A DNA stretch of 64,000 bases, taken from Bacteroidia bacterium (GTDB lineage: Bacteria; Bacteroidota; Bacteroidia; Cytophagales; JAAEPT01). A program made the translations under genes and the position numbers. Below are positions 25,241 to 34,275 of this stretch, in pieces (within the stretch, counting starts at the first letter, position 1; each line of letters opens with the position of its first letter). The notes beneath the pieces are model-generated. The model was given only the letters and a program-made list of their open reading frames with translations, had not been told where the DNA came from and ran no database searches. The DNA is taken from NCBI GenBank assembly GCA_030431525.1, contig JAUIJC010000024.1:1-64000 (forward strand). Direction: 5' to 3'.

Positions 25241-25745
25241 TAATTGACAGGACCACAAGGACCATGATTATTGCCAAAACCACCACTGCCGTCTGATATC
25301 GCTGCATCAAAACAGAAACCTCTCCCCCCTTTCTTTTAGCCTTTAAGTCTCCTACAACATTAAAAAGTGCTTTTTCAAGATTATCCCACCAGTAGCTATT
25401 TTTTACGACAAAATCTGTTGCCCCTGCCTTGAGCAACATCACTGCTTTTCTCACATCCTTTAGGGAAGTCAAAATAATGACTGGCACATCCACCGCATGG
25501 GACCTCAACTCAAATAAAACCTGTTGTCCACTGACAGTGCCCTGCTCCTCATCCAGAAAATAATCTAATAGAACAATCTGCGGACTGGAGTTGAGATTAC
25601 TATACAATGCCTCACGTGAACTAAAGGTCTCCAAAACAAAAGACACCCCCGGCAACCTTAAGGTACTAATCCGCTCACGCAGAGCTTCCAAAAAGACCGG
25701 ATCATCATCCAAGGCAAATACCTTATATGCTTCATCATGAGCCAT
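25230..25745 (-). CDS. Response regulator with C-terminal membrane anchor
   Basis: A receiver domain (residues ~8-135) is followed by a linker and a single C-terminal hydrophobic helix (VVVLAIIMVLVVLSIIIF) ending the protein. The receiver looks functional: acidic pair LDDD, phosphoacceptor Asp in IVLLDYFLDEE, Thr in IILTSL, and Lys in VVKNSYW. There is no DNA-binding or enzymatic output domain. Start is the ATG at 25745; an alternative ATG is at 25757. Membrane-tethered stand-alone receivers are uncommon. The cognate kinase is not adjacent. Confidence 0.75.
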   Translation of the reverse strand: MAHDEAYKVFALDDDPVFLEALRERISTLRLPGVSFVLETFSSREALYSNLNSSPQIVLLDYFLDEEQGTVSGQQVLFELRSHAVDVPVIILTSLKDVRKAVMLLKAGATDFVVKNSYWWDNLEKALFNVVGDLKAKRKGGEVSVLMQRYQTAVVVLAIIMVLVVLSIIIF

Positions 25746-25926
25746 AATACACTGCATTTCTACTTACTTATACACCGCCTACCCTAAAAAAGGCAAACCC
25801 GAAATATTTTTTCCCACAGTGAAATCATTGTTTTTCTTCCCCTACACCACTAATTTCCCCATCTTGTTCATGAACCCATACCTACTTCTTTGGTGTTAGC
25901 TAAGAAGTAGTCCTTATACCTCTTCG

Positions 25927-26451
25927 ATGAAAAAATCGCTCCTCATAGCAAGCACCCTTCTATTTGCACTGAGTTCTTGTAGTTCTTCTGATTCAAATAC
26001 AGACGAAGCTGTCAAAGCAGACTCAACCAAAGTGGAAACTATTAGTGTGCAAACCTTTATTAATTCCCCTTTTGAGAAAAAATTGCTGGAGGACAAAAGG
26101 TGGCAAAACTTCATTAGCCATAGCCCTAATTCGCAAGACAGTTCAATCACTGACTCGATTACCACACTCACCTTTGGAAACTCAATTGTCAATTTCCACC
26201 AAGGGGAGTTTGTCCATGCTGAATTTCTTGACACCGAATTTGTGTTTGTGGGCGACATCAAAGTTGGACTGACGCGAAGCGATTTTGAAAAGCGCTTTAA
26301 CAATTTGGGAAGCCCAGGAAGCACTGCCGTCGTAGAGGTAAACGATACAACAATCTACTTTGGTCGCGAAGAAAACTTCCAAGAAAAATGGTCTTTCCAC
26401 TTCGTTGAAGATACCCTTCGAAGCATTGATTTCGAGCAATACCACGACTAA
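25927..26451 (+). CDS. Putative lipoprotein
   Basis: 174 residues with a lipoprotein signal (ASTLLFALSSCSSSDSN, lipobox Cys near 18). The mature part has alternating strands (LTFGNSIVNFHQGEFVHAEF, VFVGDIKVGLTRSDFEKRF) and a C-terminal WSFHFVEDTLRSIDFEQY, reminiscent of SmpA/BamE-like folds, but I cannot assign it. It heads a run of three same-strand genes ending at 27358. Confidence 0.65.
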   Translation: MKKSLLIASTLLFALSSCSSSDSNTDEAVKADSTKVETISVQTFINSPFEKKLLEDKRWQNFISHSPNSQDSSITDSITTLTFGNSIVNFHQGEFVHAEFLDTEFVFVGDIKVGLTRSDFEKRFNNLGSPGSTAVVEVNDTTIYFGREENFQEKWSFHFVEDTLRSIDFEQYHD

Positions 26452-26465
26452 GGCATAGAGACGAA

Positions 26466-26906
26466 ATGACACCACAAGCGCTGTTTCATATTCACCTCTT
26501 TGTTACTCTGTTTTTAACTGGACTGATTTGGTTTGTCCAATTAGTCCATTATCCCTTGTTCAAGGCCATTCCATTTGAAGAATTCCAAGCCTATGAACAA
26601 AAACACATCAAACGGACAACGGCCTTGACCTTTCCACTCATGCTGGTGGAATTAGGAACAGGACTTGGACTTTATCTGCTTGAAGGGAATACTATTTTTC
26701 CGCCAAACAGCCTCCAACTAAATTTAGCATCCATTGCTTGTTTATGGGGCTCCACCTTTTTACTTCAGGTTCCTTTGCATAGAAAAATGGAAAGGGAACC
26801 TCGTCCCAATCACATCGACTTGTTAATCAAGAGCAATTGGTTTAGAACCATGCTTTGGAGTTGTAGGTCAATGTTCCTTTTTATTCTCCTTCCTTTGTCA
26901 GCCTAA
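26466..26906 (+). CDS. Conserved-type multi-pass membrane protein
   Basis: A 146-residue product with four hydrophobic segments: a His-rich first helix (LFHIHLFVTLFLTGLIWFVQLVHYPLF), a second with LTFPLMLVELGTGLGLYL, a third with ASIACLWGSTFLLQVPLH, and a fourth near the C-terminus. The His and Arg residues in the first helices could bind heme or metal, but no family is recognised. It starts 14 nt after the lipoprotein gene. Confidence 0.65.
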   Translation: MTPQALFHIHLFVTLFLTGLIWFVQLVHYPLFKAIPFEEFQAYEQKHIKRTTALTFPLMLVELGTGLGLYLLEGNTIFPPNSLQLNLASIACLWGSTFLLQVPLHRKMEREPRPNHIDLLIKSNWFRTMLWSCRSMFLFILLPLSA

Positions 26907-26911
26907 AGGCC

Positions 26912-27358
26912 ATGCGGTTCAAAATTGAAACACCACTCCCCTACCACTACAAAGACGTTTTTGAGGGTTTTACTTCCTCGCTTTTCCTACATCTGGCTCC
27001 ATCAAAAAAAATGATGCAGCTGGAAAGGTTTGACGGTTCCCAAAAAGGAGATGAAATCCATATCAAGTTTCTATTTCCAGTACCTGGAAAGTGGGTGAGT
27101 TTGGTAACTAATGACTGGATGGAGCCAGAGGATTGTGGATTTATAGATGAGGGACTTACCCTACCCTTTGGACTAAAAAGCTGGAAACATAAACATATCA
27201 TTCAAAACCACGGGGATCACTGCGTGATTGTCGATGACATCAGTTTCACCTGCAAGAACAAGGTCTTGGAAGTTTTACAATTTCCTGGTCTTTGGTTTTC
27301 CTTCTACCTTCGAAAACCAAAGTACAAGTCATTTTTTAAGACTCTATTCCATAAATAA
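26912..27358 (+). CDS. SRPBCC-like ligand-binding protein
   Basis: A 148-residue product starting RFKIETPLPYHYKDVFEGF. The strand pattern, LFLHLAPSK and a conserved DDISFTCKN near the C-terminus fit the START/SRPBCC helix-grip fold found in many Bacteroidota. It starts 5 nt after the preceding membrane protein stop, so the two are probably co-expressed. The ligand is unknown. Confidence 0.65.
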   Translation: MRFKIETPLPYHYKDVFEGFTSSLFLHLAPSKKMMQLERFDGSQKGDEIHIKFLFPVPGKWVSLVTNDWMEPEDCGFIDEGLTLPFGLKSWKHKHIIQNHGDHCVIVDDISFTCKNKVLEVLQFPGLWFSFYLRKPKYKSFFKTLFHK

Positions 27359-27395
27359 GCCCAAGGACAACCAACGGTCCTCGGGCTTTTATTTT
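27357..27395 (+). terminator. Terminator after the SRPBCC-like gene
   Basis: AAGCCCAAGGAC ... GTCCTCGGGCTT stem followed by TTATTTTTAG. Confidence 0.75.
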
Positions 27396-27522
27396 TAGTG
27401 TTCCTCCCTTTTCAACAGGAAGAATTATTTTACTACCTAAGTGACATCCTTTAAGTAGGGTTTACAGGATCATCCATTCTTTGTTCAAAGTGGATTTCAA
27501 CACCTATTTCCTGCACTTAATT

Positions 27523-29151
27523 TCACCCTGCTCTGCGCATGCCCTCTTCATTATCATTAGGAGCACCATCAAGAATCCCATCACTGGCAACACCTCTATA
27601 TTTTTGGAAGTTCTCATTGAATTTGGTCGCCAAGAAATGAAGCTTTTGTCGGTACATTTCTGGATCTGACCAAGTGGAAGATGGATCCAAAATTTCGGAT
27701 GGTACGCCTGGACAACTCCTCGGAATTGCGAAACCAAACACAGGCATGGTATCACAGGCTATTTGATCTAGGTTACCTTCCATGGCTTGAGAGATAAGTG
27801 CTCGAGTGTATTTAAGCTTTATCCTTGAACCCACGCCGAAAGGACCACCAGTCCAACCCGTATTCACCAACCAAACATTAATTCCTCCCTTCTCCATTCT
27901 TTCCCCAAGCATCTCTGCATACTTCGTTGGGGGAAGTGGCATAAATGGCTCTCCGAAACAAGCTGAGAAAGCCAATTGCGGATCTTTAATCCCTACTTCC
28001 GTTCCAGCAACCTTTGAGGTATAACCAGACAAGAAGTGGAACATCGCTTGTTCCTTATTCAATTTTGAGAGGGGTGGCAAAACGCCCAACCCATCACAAG
28101 CCAAGAAGAATATATTCTTTGGCGCAGCACCTCTAGCTCCAGGTTGGAGATGAAGAATATGGTTGATGGGATATGAGACCCTTGTGTTAGGGGTTAAGCT
28201 ATCATCAGCGAAGTTAATCGTGCGAGTACCTTCCAAGAAGGTGGTGTTTTCCACGATGGCCCCAAAGGTAATGGCATTCCAAATATCAGGCTCCTCCTCC
28301 TCGGAAAGATTGATCGTTTTGGCATAACACCCTCCCTCAAAATTGAAGACGCCATCTGGTCCCCAACCATGCTCATCATCCCCTATCAAGGCTCGTTCAG
28401 GATCCGCCGAAAGCGTGGTTTTACCTGTCCCTGACAAACCAAAGAACAAGGCTGTATCTCCTTGTTTTCCCACGTTTGCCGAGCAGTGCATGGCAAGCAC
28501 ATCCTGGTCATGAGGTAGAAGGAAATTCATCACTGAGAAAATACCCTTCTTCATTTCTCCTGAATAGGCCGTACCTCCAATCAATATGATTTTGTCTGTC
28601 ATATTGATGATGGCAAAATTATCCTGCCTGGTCCCATCCTCCTGAGGGTTCGCCTTAAACTCTGGAACACAGATCACCGTGAACCCAGGCTCAAATTGAT
28701 TCAACTCATCATCAGAAGGCTGAACAAACATATTGGCACAAAACAAATTATGCCAAGCCATGGTATTGTAGACACGAACATTTAAACGGTGAGATGGATC
28801 GGTCCCTGCATACATATCACGCGTGAACAAGGTTTTCCCTTCCAAGAAGTTCAGCATCTTGTCCAGCAATCCATCAAAATACTTCCGCTCAATTGGCTTG
28901 TTGATGTCACCCCAAAAGACGGAGTCTCTGGTAATATCATCTTCAACAATAAAACGATCCTGAGGTGAACGACCCGTGAACTTACCTGTATTCACGCATA
29001 AGGCTCCTGAATCCGCAAGGACGCCTTCTCCCATATCCAGAGAAAATTCATACAATTCTGCGGGTGAAAGGTTGCGCTTGATATCGCCAACAAAAACAGA
29101 TCGTTGGTTAGCTGCTGTCGCCAAAGCGGGATTCAATGTAATCGCTTCCAT
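27523..29151 (-). CDS. pckA: Phosphoenolpyruvate carboxykinase (ATP)
   Basis: The 542-residue enzyme converts oxaloacetate and ATP to PEP, CO2 and ADP, the first committed step of gluconeogenesis. The ATP-type kinase loop GLSGTGKTTLSADPERALIGDDEHGW is intact, and the metal/oxaloacetate region (FNFEGGCYAKTINL) and RTRVSYPI-like NTRVSYPINHI are present. It is single-copy here, convergent with the SRPBCC-like gene. Together with ppc at 42.1 kb it forms the opposed PEP/oxaloacetate pair. Confidence 0.97.
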   Translation of the reverse strand: MEAITLNPALATAANQRSVFVGDIKRNLSPAELYEFSLDMGEGVLADSGALCVNTGKFTGRSPQDRFIVEDDITRDSVFWGDINKPIERKYFDGLLDKMLNFLEGKTLFTRDMYAGTDPSHRLNVRVYNTMAWHNLFCANMFVQPSDDELNQFEPGFTVICVPEFKANPQEDGTRQDNFAIINMTDKIILIGGTAYSGEMKKGIFSVMNFLLPHDQDVLAMHCSANVGKQGDTALFFGLSGTGKTTLSADPERALIGDDEHGWGPDGVFNFEGGCYAKTINLSEEEEPDIWNAITFGAIVENTTFLEGTRTINFADDSLTPNTRVSYPINHILHLQPGARGAAPKNIFFLACDGLGVLPPLSKLNKEQAMFHFLSGYTSKVAGTEVGIKDPQLAFSACFGEPFMPLPPTKYAEMLGERMEKGGINVWLVNTGWTGGPFGVGSRIKLKYTRALISQAMEGNLDQIACDTMPVFGFAIPRSCPGVPSEILDPSSTWSDPEMYRQKLHFLATKFNENFQKYRGVASDGILDGAPNDNEEGMRRAG

Positions 29152-29303
29152 AATTTGATAATATGCTATGGGCCTAATTTGCCTCTGTCTAAAGGTGTGT
29201 ACGATGATCTATCTAAAAACGTATGAGCTAATTTATTATCATTTTGGGATTTTCAAGACCAAAAAATTATGGGAGACACCCATGAGATTTTAAAACCATG
29301 GCA

Positions 29304-29345
29304 CAAAAAAAGCCCCTGACTGAATTGTCAGGGGCTTTCAAAAAC
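29304..29345 (-). terminator. Terminator of the 29364-29771 gene
   Basis: Stem AGCCCCTGAC ... GTCAGGGGCT, with the T run on the minus strand. Confidence 0.85.
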
Positions 29346-29363
29346 ATTGGGGAAACAGGTTAA

Positions 29364-29771
29364 TTAGAAATCTGAATCCTCGTCATCATCATTTTGATGA
29401 GACCCTTTTTTCCCTTTTCGGGACTTTGCTTTTGCTTTTTTGTCAGCTTTCCAAGCCTCGTATTTCTTTACTTGCTCTGGGGTCAAAATCGCCGTGAAAT
29501 CTTTGTCAAACTCTTCAAGAGCGGCCTTTCGTTGTGGTCTAGCCTCCTTTCCTTTACCCTTTAGGGATTCTATGGTATTCACTCGTTTCTCTACTAAAGG
29601 ACGAGTTTTGGCCACTTGATCCTCAGTGAGGTCGAGTTTTTTAGTCAGTTTTTTTACTTGTGCGTCGATCCGCTCCTGTGGAGTGCGATCTTTCTTTCCC
29701 CTATGTTGTTGAGCGAAAATCGCAGATACGGCAAAAAGGGAAATGATGAGGGTTGCAAAAAACTTTTTCAT
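29364..29771 (-). CDS. Exported Spy/CpxP-like LTxxQ protein
   Basis: The 135-residue product has a signal peptide (FATLIISLFAVSAIFAQQ) and a helical domain with the LTxxQ-type motif: KLDLTEDQVAKTRPL, and later LTPEQVKKYEAWK. The tail is very basic then acidic (RKGKKGSHQNDDDEDSD). This is a common Bacteroidota family related loosely to Spy/CpxP periplasmic proteins, whose role here is unknown. Confidence 0.7.
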   Translation of the reverse strand: MKKFFATLIISLFAVSAIFAQQHRGKKDRTPQERIDAQVKKLTKKLDLTEDQVAKTRPLVEKRVNTIESLKGKGKEARPQRKAALEEFDKDFTAILTPEQVKKYEAWKADKKAKAKSRKGKKGSHQNDDDEDSDF

Positions 29772-29846
29772 TGGTCTCTATTTTGATGGTTAATGGCCCT
29801 TTGACAAAGGCTGTACCAAGCAGGTTTAAGTGACCTCAAAAAAAAA

Positions 29847-31118
29847 TTATTCTACCTCTAATACTTTTTCTTTCAAGCTTGGGAGTACTACCCTAAAGGT
29901 TGAACCCACTCCTTCAATACTATCGACATCAATAGTACCCTTGAGTTTCGTCACACTGGTCTTTACAATATAAAGTCCCAACCCTGTTCCCTTTGATGCT
30001 TCTGTAGCACGAAGGAACATGTCAAAAACTTGATTGATTTTACTCTCAGGAATTCCCATGCCATTGTCGCTTACCGTGCAAACAACACTTTGGTCGACAA
30101 TCGACTGTTTGATTTTAATGGCAATGCGTGGCTTCTCATGAGTGGCCCCGACTTTCCTGTATTTGATGGCATTGTCAATCAAATTCTGGAAAACCGAACC
30201 CAAGATTTTTGAGTTACTGAAGAACCCTTGGACCTCGCCCAACTCTAATTGGAAGTCAATTATATCGCTTAAGCTCTTATCAATAAGATAGCTTTGGAGA
30301 ATATCCTCCATCAACTGGCTTGGGTCCGTAGCCGTTATCTGGGAAGCGGTATTACGAAGGCGCGCCAATTCAGCCAAATCCACCAAAATGCTATTCAGAC
30401 GCTCAGCACTTTTACGAATCAGCTTAAAGTAGCTTAAGGAAACTTCGTCCTTCACTTCCAAGTTGGCGACATTGGTCAAGCCAATAATTGAAGCCAAAGG
30501 CCCTTTCAAATCATGGCTGGACTTATAAACAAAGGTGTCCAACTCACGGTTTTTCTCAAGCAACAGGCGCTCGGTCTCCTTGATTTTTGTGATGTCCTTG
30601 GCGATGTAAAGTACGCCTGTCTGCTGGTTCCTTTTATCATAAAGGATGGATGCAGAACATGAGGTAATTAAAGGCTTCTTACCTCCCGAAGGCTGAAAAT
30701 TCAGCTCAACGTTATGGCAGACTCCCTTCTCTTCCAGTTCGTCATGGATTTCCTGCAACACTTTTTCCTGACCTTCCTCCAGAAGAAAAGAAAATTCCTT
30801 TCCCTCCATGGATTTTGAGTCATGCCCTAAAAGCTGGGAAACAGTGGCGTTGCTCTCGTGGATGGTACCGTCTGGATTCTGTACGATAACCATGTCCACA
30901 ATGCCCCGATAGATGCTTTGCAAATATTCCTTGGAATAGGTGGACGAACGCAACTCCTCGCGAAGCATGCTGATGCCCGTCATGACGGCATCAAACTCGT
31001 CCTTCTCCTCCGAAGGCTCACAATCCACATCAAAATTGCCAGAAGCAAGCTCGATCAAAATGTTATTGATGCGCTCTACCCGCTTATGACTCTCTAATAT
31101 TTTGGAAACATCCTGCAT
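29847..31118 (-). CDS. Cytoplasmic PAS-domain sensor histidine kinase
   Basis: The 423-residue kinase has no membrane segment. Residues ~15-60 are HAMP-like (NILIELASGNFDVDCEPSEEKDE). A PAS domain follows (residues ~70-180; YRGIVDMVIVQNPDGTIHE). The HisKA H-box is VYKSSHDLKGPLASI (His near 206), then a HATPase with N-box LIDNAIKYR, G1 DNGMGIPES and G2 GTGLGLYIVK. It would sense an intracellular signal. No response regulator is adjacent; the tail-anchored receiver at 25.2 kb is a speculative partner. Confidence 0.88.
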   Translation of the reverse strand: MQDVSKILESHKRVERINNILIELASGNFDVDCEPSEEKDEFDAVMTGISMLREELRSSTYSKEYLQSIYRGIVDMVIVQNPDGTIHESNATVSQLLGHDSKSMEGKEFSFLLEEGQEKVLQEIHDELEEKGVCHNVELNFQPSGGKKPLITSCSASILYDKRNQQTGVLYIAKDITKIKETERLLLEKNRELDTFVYKSSHDLKGPLASIIGLTNVANLEVKDEVSLSYFKLIRKSAERLNSILVDLAELARLRNTASQITATDPSQLMEDILQSYLIDKSLSDIIDFQLELGEVQGFFSNSKILGSVFQNLIDNAIKYRKVGATHEKPRIAIKIKQSIVDQSVVCTVSDNGMGIPESKINQVFDMFLRATEASKGTGLGLYIVKTSVTKLKGTIDVDSIEGVGSTFRVVLPSLKEKVLEVE

Positions 31119-31263
31119 AACTGACTACCAAAAAATAGTCTCCACACCAACCTCGAAAATAAATACCTATGTGTGCTACCTGAAATGGAACGCAACTTAA
31201 CTAGAAAAACAATAATAATCCAATTCCGTTCCCTTCTGATTATCACATAAATAGCAAAAGAAA

Positions 31264-31290
31264 GAAAGCCACTCCAAAGGGGTGGCTTTC
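31264..31290 (-). terminator. htpG terminator
   Basis: GAAAGCCACTCC ... GGGGTGGCTTTC hairpin, downstream of htpG on the minus strand. Confidence 0.7.
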
Positions 31291-31320
31291 CAGTGATTTT
31301 TATGTCAATAAAAATCTAAC

Positions 31321-33147
31321 TCAAACCTCGGTAGCCATTTTCACGCTACGCTCAATGAAGCCTGTCAAATCAGCCCCTTTCAGGAGTCCTTGAGACAAGA
31401 GCGCCAAATCGAAACCTTGCTTGGCAAGTTCCTTCTGAGCAGACTCATCAGCCTTCAGAATTTTCTGTACCAATTCATGGTTGCCGTTCACCACCACATT
31501 ATAAGTCTCAGGCAAATCGCCCATCATGGCCATTCCGCCACCTGCCATCTGCATTTCCTTCATGCGACGCATAAATTCTGGAAGCGTGATGGAAACAGGC
31601 AGTTCATCAGTTGACAAGGCTTCCACGGAAACACTGTGCTTTTGGGTATCTCCAACAATGCCCTCGAAGATTTCCTTCACCTGCTTCTCCTCGGCTTCGC
31701 TCAAGACACTGGCCTTGGTCTCATCCTTATCAATCAACTTGTCCAAGGTGTCAGAATCCACACGCTTCACGGTGAGTTTCTCTTCCTTCTGCTCCAAGTG
31801 GCCAATGAAGTGGCTGTCAATTGGTCCGTCCAGCTCAATGACTTTATAGCTACGCTTTTGGGCATTTTGGATATAAGCATCCTGAGCGCCCTTGTCCGTT
31901 GTATAAAGCAACACCAAGTTGCCGTCCTTGTCAGTTTGGCTGTCCTTAACGGCCTCCTTCAACTCCTCAATGGTGTAAGTCGAACCGTCCACATTCTTGT
32001 AAAGGGTGAACTTGTCGGACTTCTTGGCAAACTTCTCATCGCTAAGTGTACCGTACTTCACAAAAGTTTGGATGTCCTCCCACTTCTCTTCGTAAGCCTT
32101 ACGATCCTCACGGAAGAGCTCATTAAGCTTATCGGCAACCTTCTTAGTGATATGCGCATTGATTTTTCGCACATTGGCATCAGCCTGCAAGAAGCTACGA
32201 GAAACGTTCAACGGAATATCAGAGGAGTCAATGACACCGTGAAGAAGAGTCAAGAACTCAGGAACAACATCCTTCACCTCATCCGTAATGAATACCTGAC
32301 GGCTATACAAGTGAATCTTGTTGCGCTGGAAATCAATCTGGTTGGTGATTTTCGGGAAGTAAAGTACGCCCGTCAAATTGAACGGATAATCCACATTGAG
32401 GTGAATCCAGAACAATGGGTCTGGCGCGAATGGGTGCAACTCCTTGTAGAAAGCCAAATAGTCCTCATCCTTGAGGTCCGAAGGAGACTTTGTCCACAAA
32501 GGCGTCGGATTATTCACCGTCTCACCCTCAAAATCAATGGCCACTGGCAAGAAGCGACAATACTTCTCCAAAATGCCTTTTAAGCGCATTTGCTCAAGGA
32601 ACTCCTCTCCCTCCTCGGAGATATGAAGAACGATGTCTGTTCCGCGCTCTTTCTTATCGGCATCAGAAATCTCAAACTCAGTGCTACCGTCACAAGTCCA
32701 TTTTACAGCTGGAGCATCTTGGTAGGACTTTGTCACGATGTCCACACGGTTAGCCACCATGTAGGCAGAATAGAAACCGAGACCGAAGTTGCCGATGATT
32801 TGGCTACGGTCAATGCCTTCCTGCTTGGCAAATTTCTCAACAAATTCGGTGGCTCCTGAGAAGGCAATCTGGTTGATGTATTTCTTCACCTCCTCCTCAG
32901 TCATTCCGATACCCTTATCGGAAATCGTGATGGTTTTGGCCTCCTTATCAAACGCAACCTTGATGGTTACATCACCCAACTCGCCATCGTACTGGCCGAT
33001 GGAGCTCAAATGCTTTACTTTTTGAGTGGCGTCAACAGCGTTGGACACCAACTCCCTCAAAAAAATCTCATTGTCGGAATAGAGAAACTTCTTGATGATC
33101 GGAAAGATGTTTTCCGAGTGGATGGAAATTTTTCCCTTTTCAGCCAT
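31321..33147 (-). CDS. htpG: Hsp90 chaperone HtpG
   Basis: The 608-residue chaperone has the GHKL ATPase site (ELVSNAVDATQK; DKGIGMTEEE; GNFGLGFYSAYMV), the middle domain with catalytic-loop Arg (NVSRSFLQ) and a C-terminal dimerisation region. It is about 16 residues shorter than the E. coli enzyme, with the family's normal domains. Its upstream region carries several TGTCA/TGACA boxes and a -24/-12-like element also present at groES. Confidence 0.97.
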   Translation of the reverse strand: MAEKGKISIHSENIFPIIKKFLYSDNEIFLRELVSNAVDATQKVKHLSSIGQYDGELGDVTIKVAFDKEAKTITISDKGIGMTEEEVKKYINQIAFSGATEFVEKFAKQEGIDRSQIIGNFGLGFYSAYMVANRVDIVTKSYQDAPAVKWTCDGSTEFEISDADKKERGTDIVLHISEEGEEFLEQMRLKGILEKYCRFLPVAIDFEGETVNNPTPLWTKSPSDLKDEDYLAFYKELHPFAPDPLFWIHLNVDYPFNLTGVLYFPKITNQIDFQRNKIHLYSRQVFITDEVKDVVPEFLTLLHGVIDSSDIPLNVSRSFLQADANVRKINAHITKKVADKLNELFREDRKAYEEKWEDIQTFVKYGTLSDEKFAKKSDKFTLYKNVDGSTYTIEELKEAVKDSQTDKDGNLVLLYTTDKGAQDAYIQNAQKRSYKVIELDGPIDSHFIGHLEQKEEKLTVKRVDSDTLDKLIDKDETKASVLSEAEEKQVKEIFEGIVGDTQKHSVSVEALSTDELPVSITLPEFMRRMKEMQMAGGGMAMMGDLPETYNVVVNGNHELVQKILKADESAQKELAKQGFDLALLSQGLLKGADLTGFIERSVKMATEV

Positions 33148-33208
33148 AATCTTATCTACTTAAATCTTTAACAAGCTCTAGTGGAGCACATTCGCTCGAC
33201 GCCCCCTT

Positions 33209-33292
33209 TTCAAGTTCCATTCCAGAGCCATTCCACTGACAGGATGACAAACCTGAACGACCATATTGTCAGTTTTTACTCCCATTGTCACA
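33209..33292 (-). promoter_or_regulatory. Candidate sigma-54-like htpG promoter with TGACA boxes
   Basis: On the minus strand, CTGGAATGGAACTTGAA aligns gap-free to the -24/-12 consensus (TGG ... TTG, but GA rather than GC at -12). Upstream of it are several TGTCA/TGACA sites (CCTGTCAGTGG, TTTGTCATCC, ACTGACAATATGG, ATGTGACAATGG). The same elements occur upstream of groES. Reading as a shared heat-shock control region is inference. Confidence 0.4.
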
Positions 33293-33412
33293 TAACAATC
33301 GGTCGATTATTACGTATAACTCTACCTAAGGGACTGGAACTGCCTTATTTTTTGATTGAAAATTTTGGCATATCATTTTCAGTAAAATCCTTGGGCAATA
33401 AACGGAGGACCT

Positions 33413-34195
33413 ATGAGAGACGAACACCAATATGGCATATCTCTGAGTGGAGGCGGAGCCCGAGGAGTCATACACCTTGGCGTTTTACAGGCGTTTGAAG
33501 ACCATCAATTCACGCCTACCGCAATCGCTGGCACCAGCATGGGCGCAGCAATCGGGGCACTTTACTCGGCTGGAATCTCTCCAAGAGAAATCTTCGAATA
33601 CATCAGCCAGAAACGGGTGATTTCTTACATAAATATCGAACTCCTTCGAGGAGGAGTGTTCAAATTAAAATTCCTCAGCAACGCCTTAGACAAATTCCTC
33701 CCCCACAACGATTTCGGCAAGCTTGAAAAAAAGCTTTTTGTCTGTGCCACTAACCTAAGCAAAGGTCATTATCATATTTTCTCTGACGGTGATGATCTCA
33801 AAAAAGCGGTAATGGCTTCATGTTCCATGCCTGTGCTGTTCCGTCCTGTGGAAATTAATGGTGACAAATATGTGGATGGTGGCCTGTTGAACAATATGCC
33901 CGTAGAGCCTCTGAAAAAAATCTGTAAGGAAGTTATCGGCGTTCATGTCAACCAACTTCCACCAGACCATGACCCTGATACCGTCAGAACTGTCAGCGCC
34001 TCTGTTTTTAACATTGTGATCAAGCAAAACGTACTGCCAAGACTTCGAAAATTTGACTACCTCATTGAGCCAAAATTGAATACCTTCTACGACATTCTGG
34101 ACTTCGACAAATCACAGGAGCTCTATGATATTGGATATCAGGAAGGACTCCAGTTTTTAGAGCAGATAAACAAAAGGACCCGAAAAGCGGGGTAA
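33413..34195 (+). CDS. Patatin-like phospholipase
   Basis: The 260-residue protein is a bacterial patatin (RssA-like). The oxyanion loop GGGARG, nucleophile elbow GTSMG (Ser near 44) and catalytic Asp in VDGGLLNN are all present. Such enzymes are lipid acyl hydrolases, usually cytoplasmic or membrane-associated. The start is ATG 33413, supported by the short MRDEHQYGISLSGGGARG N-terminus. It is followed after 80 nt by the porE-like gene. Confidence 0.88.
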   Translation: MRDEHQYGISLSGGGARGVIHLGVLQAFEDHQFTPTAIAGTSMGAAIGALYSAGISPREIFEYISQKRVISYINIELLRGGVFKLKFLSNALDKFLPHNDFGKLEKKLFVCATNLSKGHYHIFSDGDDLKKAVMASCSMPVLFRPVEINGDKYVDGGLLNNMPVEPLKKICKEVIGVHVNQLPPDHDPDTVRTVSASVFNIVIKQNVLPRLRKFDYLIEPKLNTFYDILDFDKSQELYDIGYQEGLQFLEQINKRTRKAG

Positions 34196-34235
34196 TATTT
34201 TTGGACGTTCTTGAACGATTACCGTCCACCAATTG

Positions 34236-34243
34236 TACCTTTG
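34236..34243 (+). promoter_or_regulatory. -7 element upstream of the porE-like gene
   Basis: TACCTTTG, with a TTG about 22 nt upstream, precedes the ATG at 34276 by 32 nt. This supports the 34276 start over the longer ORF start at 34201. Confidence 0.5.
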
Positions 34244-34275
34244 CAGGCAATTTTGACACAAAGCCTTCAAGGATT

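Noticed and set aside
31636-32583. 315-residue plus-strand ORF opposite htpG
   Set aside because: Shadow of htpG; no domain in the translation.
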